A stretch of DNA of 45,516 nucleotides, from positions 1 through 45,516 of the IMG/VR virus record IMGVR_UViG_3300045743_000849; one strand, given 5' to 3'. The notes below the pieces were generated by a model, which saw nothing but the letters and a program-made list of their open reading frames with translations, did no database searches and was not told where the DNA came from. The translations under genes and the position numbers were made by a program. Origin of the DNA: a virus. Of the stretch, positions 7,555 through 14,595 are shown in pieces; positions within the stretch are counted from its first letter, which is position 1; each line of letters starts with the position of its first letter.

Positions 7555-8325
7555 TCAGTCGCCCTCAATCATGAAAACCGCTAAGACTCGGCCAACCAAT
7601 TGGACCTGGTCAGTGAATGCAGCCACGCTGAGTTCATCGGCGGCGCCTGGCCGCTCCAGCCTGTAGCCTCGCTCGGTAAAGCGTACCCGGCAGGTCACCA
7701 TGGCGCCGCGCCATGTCACCAGCGCATGCATGCCGTCTGTGAGAGGCGTGTCCAGCTGCGCCACCACGTGGTGGCGGTGGCCCACAGCAGCTACACAGAT
7801 CGATGTGGATTCGGTGATGCCGGCCGGCAGCAGTTGCTGAGCCACGCCGAGGTAGTTGTTCTGCAGGCGCGGCGTCTTGCCGTCAGGCCCGATGGTAATC
7901 ACTTGCACAAAAAATACTCCCCCTGAGTGCGCTGCTTGTTGGTTTTGGCTTAGCGTAAGGGAATCAATCTTGGGGCTTTGTGTTGCGCGGTTGTTGCTGG
8001 GGTTTTCCCCAGCTTGGCCGGTCGCCAAATATAGTGCGCTGGTGCGCAGCGCCGCCGCAATTTGGGGCAGCCAAGTGGTGTGCTGGATCTCGCCCGACTC
8101 CAGCTTGCTGATCACGGACCGGTGCACGCCAGCCTCTTGCGCCAGGGCGCGCTGGCTCAGTTGGTTTTTTGAGCGTAGCTTTTTGACGCGGGCGCCAACG
8201 CCTGGAGGATCGGCGTGGATGAAGTCATCGCTGGCGCGACTCATGGCCAAAGGGGGTGCATACAGGGTGCAACAGGTGCAAATGGGGTGCGCTTTTTGCC
8301 TGCTGGTGCAGATCGGGAGCGCCAT
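7555..8325 (-). CDS. XRE-family HTH repressor with degenerate S24-like C-terminal domain
   Basis: 256 residues. A Cys3 HTH (about residues 42-100) is clear: GARVKKLRSKNQLSQRALAQ, then AGVHRSVISKLESGE. The C-terminal half has the beta-rich outline of LexA/CI S24 domains (DGMHALVTWRGAMVTCRV, GYRLERPG), but no SMxP serine and no lysine in the usual position, so self-cleavage is unlikely. The start at 8325 has GAGGAG 5 bases upstream; a shorter start at 8244 lacks a ribosome site but would remove a Cys-rich leader. The gene is flanked by operators and has its own terminator. It may repress the early promoters or act as an anti-repressor of the second regulator. Confidence 0.85.
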   Translation of the reverse strand: MALPICTSRQKAHPICTCCTLYAPPLAMSRASDDFIHADPPGVGARVKKLRSKNQLSQRALAQEAGVHRSVISKLESGEIQHTTWLPQIAAALRTSALYLATGQAGENPSNNRATQSPKIDSLTLSQNQQAAHSGGVFFVQVITIGPDGKTPRLQNNYLGVAQQLLPAGITESTSICVAAVGHRHHVVAQLDTPLTDGMHALVTWRGAMVTCRVRFTERGYRLERPGAADELSVAAFTDQVQLVGRVLAVFMIEGD

Positions 8326-8500
8326 GGACTCCTCTTTTATTTTGACTGTACGTCATCGAAAAGGGTAAACCCTAGGCGTAGCGCCCCAATTCGTGACATA
8401 TGGCAGGTGCGCCCTCGGGTTGTGACACCCAGGTGACTAAAAAGTCACTCTTTTGGGGGGTTTTTGGGGGGTGCGAGCTGGCTTTGTATCGCCAATGTTG

Positions 8501-8520
8501 GCCGCCGTAGCTTAGGCGGC
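8501..8520 (-). other. GC-rich hairpin after the second repressor
   Basis: GCCGCC/GGCGGC arms with an 8-base loop, 36 bases past the stop of the 8556-9218 gene. There is no T tract on the minus strand, so this would be at best a weak terminator or mRNA-end stabiliser. The remaining spacer up to 8325 shows only G runs and no coding signal. Confidence 0.35.
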
Positions 8521-8555
8521 AGGTGCATGGGCGCTTCGATCAGCGGCGGCGCGTA

Positions 8556-9218
8556 TCAGTCGTAAAAAGTAACTGAGCCGCGTATCCGCCCTGCAACGGT
8601 CACCTGGCTGCGGAACTCCGCTTCTGTCAATTCGATCGCGGCGGATGGAGCGGCGTCAAGGCTTAGGCGATAGCCGCGTGGGGTCATGTGCAGGCGCCGG
8701 ATGATGATCTGGTCACGCCAAGCGAGCGCGTACACCTTGCCGTCAATGGGTGTGGTTTCGCTGGTGTTGACCAAGACCTGGCTGCCAGGGTTGAAGGCCG
8801 GCACCATGTCGGCAGACTCTATGGGCAACCACGCGGCTTGGTCGGGTCGGGTGTGCGCAGCATCCAGCATCGCGAGTGGATAGGTCAGTGTCTGGAGCGG
8901 GTCGAGCTTGTTGGTCTGCTTGCTGCGAGTTAATTTTGGCACTTCGAAGAGTGCCCCGATTGGGCGCAAAGCAAGGTCGGGTTGACGAACCGTTAGCCCA
9001 TCCTCGCCATCCATATACCCCGCTGGCATGCCAAGCTTGTCTTCAAGCTTGCGCGCAGCTTTCTCGCCAATATCCCTGTGAGTACTCTCTCCGAGGTGCA
9101 GAACCGATCTAACCCACGGCGACTTGCAGCCATAGGCGCGAGCGATATCCGTTGGATTCAGCGCATGTTTGCGCATCCATTGCTGCAGGCGTTCGCGGCG
9201 GACAAGTGACTGACTCAT
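8556..9218 (-). CDS. CI-like repressor, HTH plus S24-like domain lacking catalytic residues
   Basis: 220 residues. The N-terminal HTH is RERLQQWMRKHALNPTDIAR followed by YGCKSPWVRSVL. The C-terminal half resembles LexA/CI S24 domains: LPIESADMVPAF aligns with the usual SMxP box but has Asp where Ser is expected, and IIIRRLHMT has Arg at the usual Lys. GKVYALAWRD and GYRLSLDA fit the remaining fold. The start at 9218 has GGAGAC 5 bases upstream; an extension to 9275 or 9302 would run through the operator. It faces the Cro-like gene across a short promoter region, which is the CI position. Confidence 0.85.
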   Translation of the reverse strand: MSQSLVRRERLQQWMRKHALNPTDIARAYGCKSPWVRSVLHLGESTHRDIGEKAARKLEDKLGMPAGYMDGEDGLTVRQPDLALRPIGALFEVPKLTRSKQTNKLDPLQTLTYPLAMLDAAHTRPDQAAWLPIESADMVPAFNPGSQVLVNTSETTPIDGKVYALAWRDQIIIRRLHMTPRGYRLSLDAAPSAAIELTEAEFRSQVTVAGRIRGSVTFYD

Positions 9219-9249
9219 GTCTCCATATTGGATAGAGTCAATTAATTCG

Positions 9250-9293
9250 GATGAGTCTTGCTCAATTGAACTCATTTGAGTTACATTCTCTCC
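9250..9293 (+). promoter_or_regulatory. Rightward early promoter and operator
   Basis: ACTCATTTGAGT (9270-9281) is a perfect match to the palindrome ACTCAnnTGAGT found at the leftward promoter, and it abuts TACATT (9282-9287), the same -10-like hexamer. TTGCTC at 9258-9263 could be the -35, with an 18-base spacer. TGAGTCTTGCTCA (9252-9264) is a looser palindrome that may be a second operator. The promoter would drive the Cro-like gene and the replication genes. Confidence 0.7.
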
Positions 9294-9557
9294 ATGGAAC
9301 AACTTGATCCAAGAACCTACATCCGCAGTCTTAGTGCTGCGGAACGAAGGGTGCTGGCTGGTGAATTAAAGATTTCTCCTGGGCATCTAAACAATATTGC
9401 CTATGGGCAAAGGGAAGTTACGCCCCTGAGTGCCGCTCGAATGGAGCGCATCACGGGAGGCCGAGTTCCGCGCCGTTTGTCTTGCCCCGATGACTGGCAG
9501 GAAATCTGGCCCGAACTGGTGGTGGGTACCACCCCAGTGATGGAACTGAACGCATGA
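9294..9557 (+). CDS. Cro-like/YdaS-type HTH protein
   Basis: 87 residues. LAGELKISPGHLNNIAYGQR is an HTH and TPLSAARMERITGGRVPRR followed by CPDDWQEIWPEL is the characteristic YdaS/Cro C-terminus (SARIERxTGGxVxRxxLRPDDW in the family). It is divergent from the CI-like gene and begins directly after the operator, so it is the likely lytic regulator. The ATG at 9294 was preferred over an in-frame TTG at 9276 because that codon lies inside the operator. Confidence 0.88.
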   Translation: MEQLDPRTYIRSLSAAERRVLAGELKISPGHLNNIAYGQREVTPLSAARMERITGGRVPRRLSCPDDWQEIWPELVVGTTPVMELNA

Positions 9558-9565
9558 GGACCCTT

Positions 9566-9655
9566 ATGAGTTACCCCCGTATTAAACCATTTGATGCACG
9601 AGTGACCCAGGGACAGCCCGTGCCTCGCGAGGAGGAGGCTGGCTGTGCAAGCTAA
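9566..9655 (+). CDS. Possible 29-residue small protein
   Basis: Short frame 8 bases after the Cro-like gene, with AGGA upstream of the ATG. It has mixed charge, an acidic patch (PREEEAG) and ends in a Cys-Ala-Ser tail. The end overlaps the GTG start of the next frame, and the GGAGGAGG serving that start lies inside it, suggesting coupling. No family is recognised. Confidence 0.4.
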   Translation: MSYPRIKPFDARVTQGQPVPREEEAGCAS

Positions 9656-9989
9656 CTCCGTTGGTATGGCCGCTGCCACAGAACCTACTTCTGGCGGTCT
9701 CAATCCTTTAGGCGAGGCAGCATCTACCGATCTGGTGTTGCCCGTGACTACGGCTGATGCAGTACGACTAGCTCTAGATTCAACTGGATGCTTTGCGTGC
9801 CGTCGCGCTCCCACAAGTGCATTCTCGAAACGACACGAAATGCAGCTCGCTCGCCTGACGGGTAGTTCACACCCCAGTGGCAAAACACGTCGCCTACTGC
9901 TGGTGCTGCTCCTACTGTGCACAGCAATTTTCCTGGCTGCGGTACTGATAGGCCCGCTAATTTCACAGCTGCTAGATCGTGGAAATTGA
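9645..9989 (+). CDS. Hypothetical protein with C-terminal membrane segment
   Basis: 114 residues starting at GTG with a very strong GGAGGAGG site 7 bases upstream. The N-terminal two thirds is soluble with no motif (CFACRR near residue 50). The C-terminus has one hydrophobic helix (LLLVLLLLCTAIFLAAVLIG). It conflicts with a plausible minus-strand gene at 9748-10011; the ribosome site and position after Cro favour this one, the protein-like composition favours the other. Confidence 0.45.
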   Translation: MQANSVGMAAATEPTSGGLNPLGEAASTDLVLPVTTADAVRLALDSTGCFACRRAPTSAFSKRHEMQLARLTGSSHPSGKTRRLLLVLLLLCTAIFLAAVLIGPLISQLLDRGN

Positions 9990-10011
9990 GTATCAGATTT
10001 TGTTTTTCCAT
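9748..10011 (-). CDS. Alternative minus-strand hypothetical protein
   Basis: 87 residues with GAGGG 5-6 bases upstream of the ATG at 10011. The sequence looks like a compact beta-rich protein (GKLLCTVGAAPAVGDVF, AAFRVVSRMHLW, LNLELVVLHQ) and has a balanced composition unlike most antisense frames. It overlaps 9645-9989 on the other strand, so probably only one is used. Transcription would come from 10012-10208, where I see no clear promoter. Confidence 0.45.
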   Translation of the reverse strand: MEKQNLILNFHDLAAVKLAGLSVPQPGKLLCTVGAAPAVGDVFCHWGVNYPSGERAAFRVVSRMHLWERDGTQSIQLNLELVVLHQP

Positions 10012-10208
10012 GGGTGCCCTCTTTGGTTGGTTTGCAGGTCTGGGAGCAGCAAGCATAACCACGGTAGGGCGCCCGCCTAACAGGCTGCCTGAGTGCATTC
10101 CGGTGGTCTTTAGATGATGGTTTTGGGCGGGGCATGGGCGCAGTGTGGCGCGCATGCCTCTTGAATGCGAAGCCGCAAACGCGGTGCCGTGCTTTGAGGA
10201 GTTAGGTT

Positions 10209-10682
10209 ATGGATAAGAGAAGGGCGCTGTATGGCGCAGTACATGGCTACAAACCCGGCACCGACTCGCTGGCTGCGGCAATGGTGCCGCCGATGAGCGC
10301 GACCACTTTGCGCCACAAAGTCATGCCTAACGATTTGAAGCAATTCCTCTCGCCAGAGGAGGGTATTCAGGTCCAGCAGATCACGGGCGACCATGGCGCG
10401 CTGCAGGTTGAGGCGCGGGAGCTTGGTTATGTGCTGCTGCGCCGGCCTGTGTTGTCGAGCGGGCCTTTGTCGCTGACCAAGGCTAATGACGCGATCAAAG
10501 AATTTTCAGAGTTCTTGTCGGCCGCGACCGCTGGCTTGGCTGGCGGCGCTATCACGGGCAACCGGCTTCGCCAGATTGAGGCGGAGTGTCTGGAGGCAAT
10601 TGCCGCGATTCAGGATTTGATGGCGCACATACAGGGCTTGCATGAAGCTGGGCAGCCTACCTCCGGTCGAGGTGCAGTATGA
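10209..10682 (+). CDS. Phage CII-type regulator (CP76 family)
   Basis: 157 residues. ALYGAVHGYKPGTDSLAAAM, then PPMSATTLRHKV, is the core signature of the P2-like CII/CP76 family (PF06892), which are HTH-like regulators upstream of replication genes. The following residues (GDHGALQVEARELGYVLLR) also fit. The C-terminal half is helical and may oligomerise. GAGGAG lies about 9 bases before the ATG, and the end overlaps the next gene by four bases. Confidence 0.85.
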   Translation: MDKRRALYGAVHGYKPGTDSLAAAMVPPMSATTLRHKVMPNDLKQFLSPEEGIQVQQITGDHGALQVEARELGYVLLRRPVLSSGPLSLTKANDAIKEFSEFLSAATAGLAGGAITGNRLRQIEAECLEAIAAIQDLMAHIQGLHEAGQPTSGRGAV

Positions 10683-10954
10683 GGCCCGCAGGCGAGGTGC
10701 GAGTGGCGCTGTTGACAGCGCTGCGCGAGGCCAAGGCCCCGGCCACTTCTAGGATGCTGGCTGGACGGGCTTGTGTGGGGAGAGAAGCGGCTCGGCATAC
10801 CTTGGACAACCTGGTGCGGGCCGAAGTTGCGGAGCGCACTGGCACGGTTCGCGTGCCTGGGGTCAAGCGGCCCGTGCCGGTGTATGCACTTCGTGTACCG
10901 CGCCAACTGGTGCTGCCGCTGGTGGCCAATGTGTTCGCGGGGCTGGCGCAATGA
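10679..10954 (+). CDS. Small winged-helix-like protein
   Basis: 91 residues. The order helix (EVRVALLTALREAKAPATSR), second helix (MLAGRACVGREAARHTLDNL) and beta wing (AERTGTVRVPGVKRPVPVYAL) matches small wHTH proteins common before phage replication genes. It overlaps its neighbours at both ends (ATGA-type), so it is part of the rightward early transcript. DNA target unknown. Confidence 0.65.
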   Translation: MRPAGEVRVALLTALREAKAPATSRMLAGRACVGREAARHTLDNLVRAEVAERTGTVRVPGVKRPVPVYALRVPRQLVLPLVANVFAGLAQ

Positions 10955-11214
10955 CGCGGCAGGATTTGGTGCGGGCCGATGCCGACGAGCGCATGGGGCC
11001 GGATGACATGGCCACACTGCGCGAGGCTCAGCATTTGCAGGCGGCTTTACTGGCGCAGCAGGCTCGCGCGGAGGCAGGGCCTCGGGCGGTGCCTGGGGTG
11101 TGCAGCAATTGCGGCAGCAGCTGCGTCGCGGCTGCAGTCTATTGCGATGACGACTGCCGCACCGACCACCAGCACCGGCTCGATGTGCGCACGCGGCAGA
11201 TGGGCAGGCGCTGA
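10951..11214 (+). CDS. Small zinc-ribbon protein
   Basis: 87 residues. CSNCGSSCVAAAVYCDDDC followed by RTDHQHRL supplies CxxC...CxxxC plus histidines, a zinc-ribbon arrangement seen in small phage proteins near replication genes. The N-terminal half is a charged helix. It overlaps the upstream gene by four bases and ends 3 bases before the primase start. Probably helps bind nucleic acid or the replication protein; inferred. Confidence 0.7.
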   Translation: MTRQDLVRADADERMGPDDMATLREAQHLQAALLAQQARAEAGPRAVPGVCSNCGSSCVAAAVYCDDDCRTDHQHRLDVRTRQMGRR

Positions 11215-11217
11215 GCA

Positions 11218-13851
11218 ATGGGCGCACGGGATGATGCCTTGGCCGCTCGGGCCGAGTTGATCGCGCAGCTTGAAGCGGCGGTGCCGCAGGCGCTGCGCGA
11301 GCGGCCTCAGTGGTTGATGTGGAAGCTAATCCGCAAACCAAATGCGGCACCTGGGGCTAAACCGCTCAAGGTGCCTTTTTACGTCTCAGGGCAGCTCAGG
11401 GGGTGGCCGAATGGAAAGCCTAAAGATGGCAAGCCAACAGAGGCGCAGCCACAAGTGGAGCAGGGGCACGATCTCGATCGCGCATCGCTGGTCGGCTTTG
11501 ATGTGGCGCTTCGGGCGCTAGCAGCAAACCAGACTTGGACGGGCGTGGGCTTTGCCTTCCTTCCGGGTGATGGCTTGATCGGTGTGGACATTGACGGCGC
11601 GATTGACCTGGAGTCGGGCGAGATATCGCGGCGCTGTCAGCTGGTGATGCAGATGTGCCCGTCCTATACCGAGGTCTCGGTGTCGGGCACCGGCGTGCAC
11701 ATCATCTTGACGGGCGATGTGGATAATTTCAAGGCGGACTCGATTGGCCTGGAGGTGTACTGCAAAAGCCAGTACTTCACGGTCAGCGGGAGGCACTGGT
11801 TAGGCTCGCCGGCCGAGGTTTTGCCGGTTGACCCGGAGTCGCTTTACATCATGCGCGGCATGGTGGAGCAGGCGCGGGCAAAGGACAAAGCTGAGCGCGA
11901 CCTGGCCGCTGCGCTGAAGCATGCAGCGGCGGATGGGCAGGCGGCACCGGCGCGGCCTCGGCCTGCTGCGTCGGGGAGTTCTGGCCGTAGCACCGGTAAT
12001 GACTTCAAGCGGGTTAACGCGGATGCTTTGGTGAACCTGGGTGCCTGGGTGCCGTTGTTGCTGCCTGCTGCAACGCGGTGGCGCAATGGCTACCGCGTGA
12101 AGAGCAAGGATATGGGGCGCGATCTGCAGGAAGACTTGCAGATCGTGCCTGAGGGCATCATGGATTTTGGCGAAGAGGCCGGCAAGAGCCCGATTGACCT
12201 GGTGATGCAGTTTGGCGGCAAGTCGCTGCAGGAGGCGTTGCAATGGTTGGCGTCGGCGTTGGGCATTACGTTGACCAAGCTACCACCGACTGGATCGGCG
12301 GGGCGAAGGCCTCAGCCTGAAGAGGATGGCCCGGCTGTTGAAGATGAGCGGCCAGAACCTCCTCCCCCCGCCCCCACCTCGGAAAAACGGCCGACTGCAC
12401 CCCGAGGGGGGCGGGGGGCTGAGGGCAAAGGCGGTCCAGCTGGCGGCGGCTCTGATGGCCAGCCACCCAAGGATATCGACTGGGAGAAGTTCGAGCGGCT
12501 GCGCTGCAACTTCGCCTTGATTTACGGCACCGATACGGTGTGGGATGGCGAGCAGCGCATGATTATGAAGATCGCCAATATGGGCCACGCCCATGGCAGC
12601 GATGCGGTGCGGCTGTGGAAGGGCGGCAAGAGCAGCCCGAAGCGCGGCGATACGCCGGGCGCGCGGTGGACTGTGATGCCGGCGCGGGTGGTGTTCGACC
12701 CAACGGAGTCTTGCGACGCTGACACACATGTCAATTTATACGGGGGCTTCCCGACGGTGCCGGTAGAGGGCAACGTAGCGCCGATGCTGGAGCTGATTAA
12801 GTTCTTGTGCTCGCGGGCGGCTGAATGCGAGGTTGAGTGCGAGGGGATTTATCACTGGTTTATGTGCTGGTGGGCGTATCCGCTGCAGAACAAGGGCGCG
12901 AAGCTGCGCACGTCAGTGGTGATGCATGGCGACGAGGGCGCGGGCAAGAACTTTTTGACCGACACGATGGTGATGATGTACGGCGAGTACGGCATCACGG
13001 TGGGCCAGGATGAGCTGGAAGACAAGTTCAATGATTGGCGCTCGGGCAAGACGCTGGTGATTGGCGATGAGGTGTCGAGCCGCGCTGAGCTGGTCCACAA
13101 CAAGAACCGCTTGAAGGCGCTGATCACCAGCACCGAGGTTCAGATCAACCCGAAGAATATGCCGCGTCGGACGGAGAAGAACCATATCAATGTGGTCTTC
13201 AACTCGAATGAGCTGCAACCGCTGGCCCTGGATAACAGCGACCGCCGCTACCTGGTGCTGTACACACCCAAGGCGCGGGAGTTCTTGTTCTATCGGAAGC
13301 TGGGCGAGTGGCGCGACAAGGGCGGCGTTGCGGCGTTTTATCACTACCTGCTGCACTACAACTTGGAGGGGTTTGACCCGTTCGCACCGGCGCCTGTAAC
13401 GCGGGCCAAGGCCGATCTGATCGACATGAACCGCAAGAGCCCTGAGCGTTTCTGGCTGGAGTGGAGCTCGGGCGAGCTGGGCCTGCCGTATCGCAGCTGT
13501 GCGGGGCCGCAGGCTTACGCGGCCTATGTCAAGTATGCCCATCGCACCGGGGATCGGTTCCCTGTCCAGCGGGCTCTGTTCACGCGCATGGTGCTGCGTG
13601 TCAGCGACACGATGGGCAAGCCGCTGATCGATAAGAACATGAATGTGGACTATGCGGCGATGGGTAAGGGCTCGGTCAAGCGGACTGAGGTGCGCACGAC
13701 CCGGATGCTGCTGGTGATGCCTCCGCCTGAGGATGTGGGGCAGGGCGAGTGGGCGACCGATTGCTATCACCAGTTCGAGATCGAGCTGAAGCGCTACCTG
13801 GGCCGATATGGCGACGACAGCGATGGCGGGGAGGGCGGCGCACCGGCTTAG
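11218..13851 (+). CDS. Bifunctional primase-polymerase/SF3-type helicase
   Basis: 877 residues. The N-terminal domain is PrimPol-like (NrS-1/archaeo-eukaryotic primase type): GVDID with D124 and D126, SGTGVHI with H161, and LEVY near 178-181. A Pro/Gly-rich linker spans about 370-420. The C-terminal helicase (DUF5906/D5-like) shows Walker A GDEGAGKN with K577, Walker B LVIGDE with D617/E618, and sensor NVVFNSNE. This is the phage replication initiator-helicase. The linker is encoded by an imperfect GC-rich inverted repeat (12359-12423), which suggests a tolerated insertion. The putative origin follows directly. Confidence 0.9.
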   Translation: MGARDDALAARAELIAQLEAAVPQALRERPQWLMWKLIRKPNAAPGAKPLKVPFYVSGQLRGWPNGKPKDGKPTEAQPQVEQGHDLDRASLVGFDVALRALAANQTWTGVGFAFLPGDGLIGVDIDGAIDLESGEISRRCQLVMQMCPSYTEVSVSGTGVHIILTGDVDNFKADSIGLEVYCKSQYFTVSGRHWLGSPAEVLPVDPESLYIMRGMVEQARAKDKAERDLAAALKHAAADGQAAPARPRPAASGSSGRSTGNDFKRVNADALVNLGAWVPLLLPAATRWRNGYRVKSKDMGRDLQEDLQIVPEGIMDFGEEAGKSPIDLVMQFGGKSLQEALQWLASALGITLTKLPPTGSAGRRPQPEEDGPAVEDERPEPPPPAPTSEKRPTAPRGGRGAEGKGGPAGGGSDGQPPKDIDWEKFERLRCNFALIYGTDTVWDGEQRMIMKIANMGHAHGSDAVRLWKGGKSSPKRGDTPGARWTVMPARVVFDPTESCDADTHVNLYGGFPTVPVEGNVAPMLELIKFLCSRAAECEVECEGIYHWFMCWWAYPLQNKGAKLRTSVVMHGDEGAGKNFLTDTMVMMYGEYGITVGQDELEDKFNDWRSGKTLVIGDEVSSRAELVHNKNRLKALITSTEVQINPKNMPRRTEKNHINVVFNSNELQPLALDNSDRRYLVLYTPKAREFLFYRKLGEWRDKGGVAAFYHYLLHYNLEGFDPFAPAPVTRAKADLIDMNRKSPERFWLEWSSGELGLPYRSCAGPQAYAAYVKYAHRTGDRFPVQRALFTRMVLRVSDTMGKPLIDKNMNVDYAAMGKGSVKRTEVRTTRMLLVMPPPEDVGQGEWATDCYHQFEIELKRYLGRYGDDSDGGEGGAPA

Positions 13852-14121
13852 TGCTTACACCATTACAGCAATGCGTAAGGCCGTTTTCCCAGTGTTCATC
13901 GGGGTTGTTACGGTGTTACGCGCTTGCACTGACTCCCTCGCGTGTGCGTGTGTGCATGTGTGTGCGAGAGATTACCGGCTACTTCTCTCACACGTAGCAA
14001 CGCTGCGTAACACCGTAACACCGTAACACGCTCGATTCCATGCGGTATTGCGGTATTGCACTCGCGCACGGATGCGTAATTCATTGTTTTATCTCTCTCT
14101 AGAGAGAAAAGGAAAAGGGAA
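13852..14121. other. Non-coding repeat-rich region, candidate replication origin
   Basis: Holds a 15-base inverted repeat, GTTACGGTGTTACGC at 13907-13921 and its complement at 14005-14019, with the right arm extended into a tandem of CCGTAACA units (14013-14028). GCGGTATT occurs twice at about 14042-14057, a GT-rich tract lies at 13938-13972, and TCTCTCTAGAGAGA (14094-14107) is a perfect palindrome just before the next ribosome site. Iteron-like repeats next to an initiator-helicase gene suggest an origin, but regulatory or attenuation roles are possible. Confidence 0.5.
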
Positions 14122-14475
14122 ATGGCCAAAGATGATCGAGTTGAAGCGCTATTGATTGAATGGGCTCAGTGGCTGACCGTGGGCGATGGATCGGGCTATG
14201 CCTCAATGTCCGTCTTGCATGTCGATTGGCAGCCTCCCAGCCCCGGCCAGACGCCGACGATGAAGACCTCGCATCCGAGTCGGGCGCGGCGTTTGCACCA
14301 GCGCATTGGGCTCATGAGTCAGCGCCTGTCCAATACGCTGGTGATCCACTACTGTTTGAGGCTACCGATCGATAAGCAAGCCTTGAGGCTGGAATGTTCG
14401 GTGAGTACGGTCCATGCGCGTATAGATATCTGCCATCGGGCCTTGCGTCAGTCGCTTGCTGAAGCGCTGATTTAA
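14122..14475 (+). CDS. Q-like late antiterminator / sigma region-4-like HTH protein
   Basis: 117 residues with a C-terminal HTH (LPIDKQALRLECSVSTVHAR then IDICHRALRQSL) resembling sigma-70 region 4 and antitermination Q-type proteins. It lies alone before the late operon, and a palindrome GTTATAGATAAC (14491-14502) containing a TATAGA -10-like hexamer and a terminator follow at once, as in the lambda Q-pR'-tR' order. GGAAAAGGGAA precedes the ATG. Identity is a structural and positional inference. Confidence 0.65.
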   Translation: MAKDDRVEALLIEWAQWLTVGDGSGYASMSVLHVDWQPPSPGQTPTMKTSHPSRARRLHQRIGLMSQRLSNTLVIHYCLRLPIDKQALRLECSVSTVHARIDICHRALRQSLAEALI

Positions 14476-14548
14476 AAAAGAGTTCTACGCGTTATAGATA
14501 ACTGCTACATTGCAGGCACTCTCGGTGATCTGTCACCTGATCGAGCCC

Positions 14549-14585
14549 AAACGCCCGCCGGCCTCCAGCCTGTGGGCGTTTTGCT
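14549..14585 (+). terminator. Terminator at head of late operon (tR'-like)
   Basis: AAACGCCC (14549-14556) pairs with GGGCGTTT (14574-14581) around a 17-base loop. It sits between the Q-like gene and the first late gene, where an antiterminator would act. The T run is short (TTTTG), so strength is uncertain. Confidence 0.6.
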
Positions 14586-14595
14586 TCTAAGTCCA

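Noticed and set aside
13938-13972. CRISPR-like or microsatellite array in the GT-rich tract
   Set aside because: Irregular GT/GC alternation without regular repeat-spacer structure.
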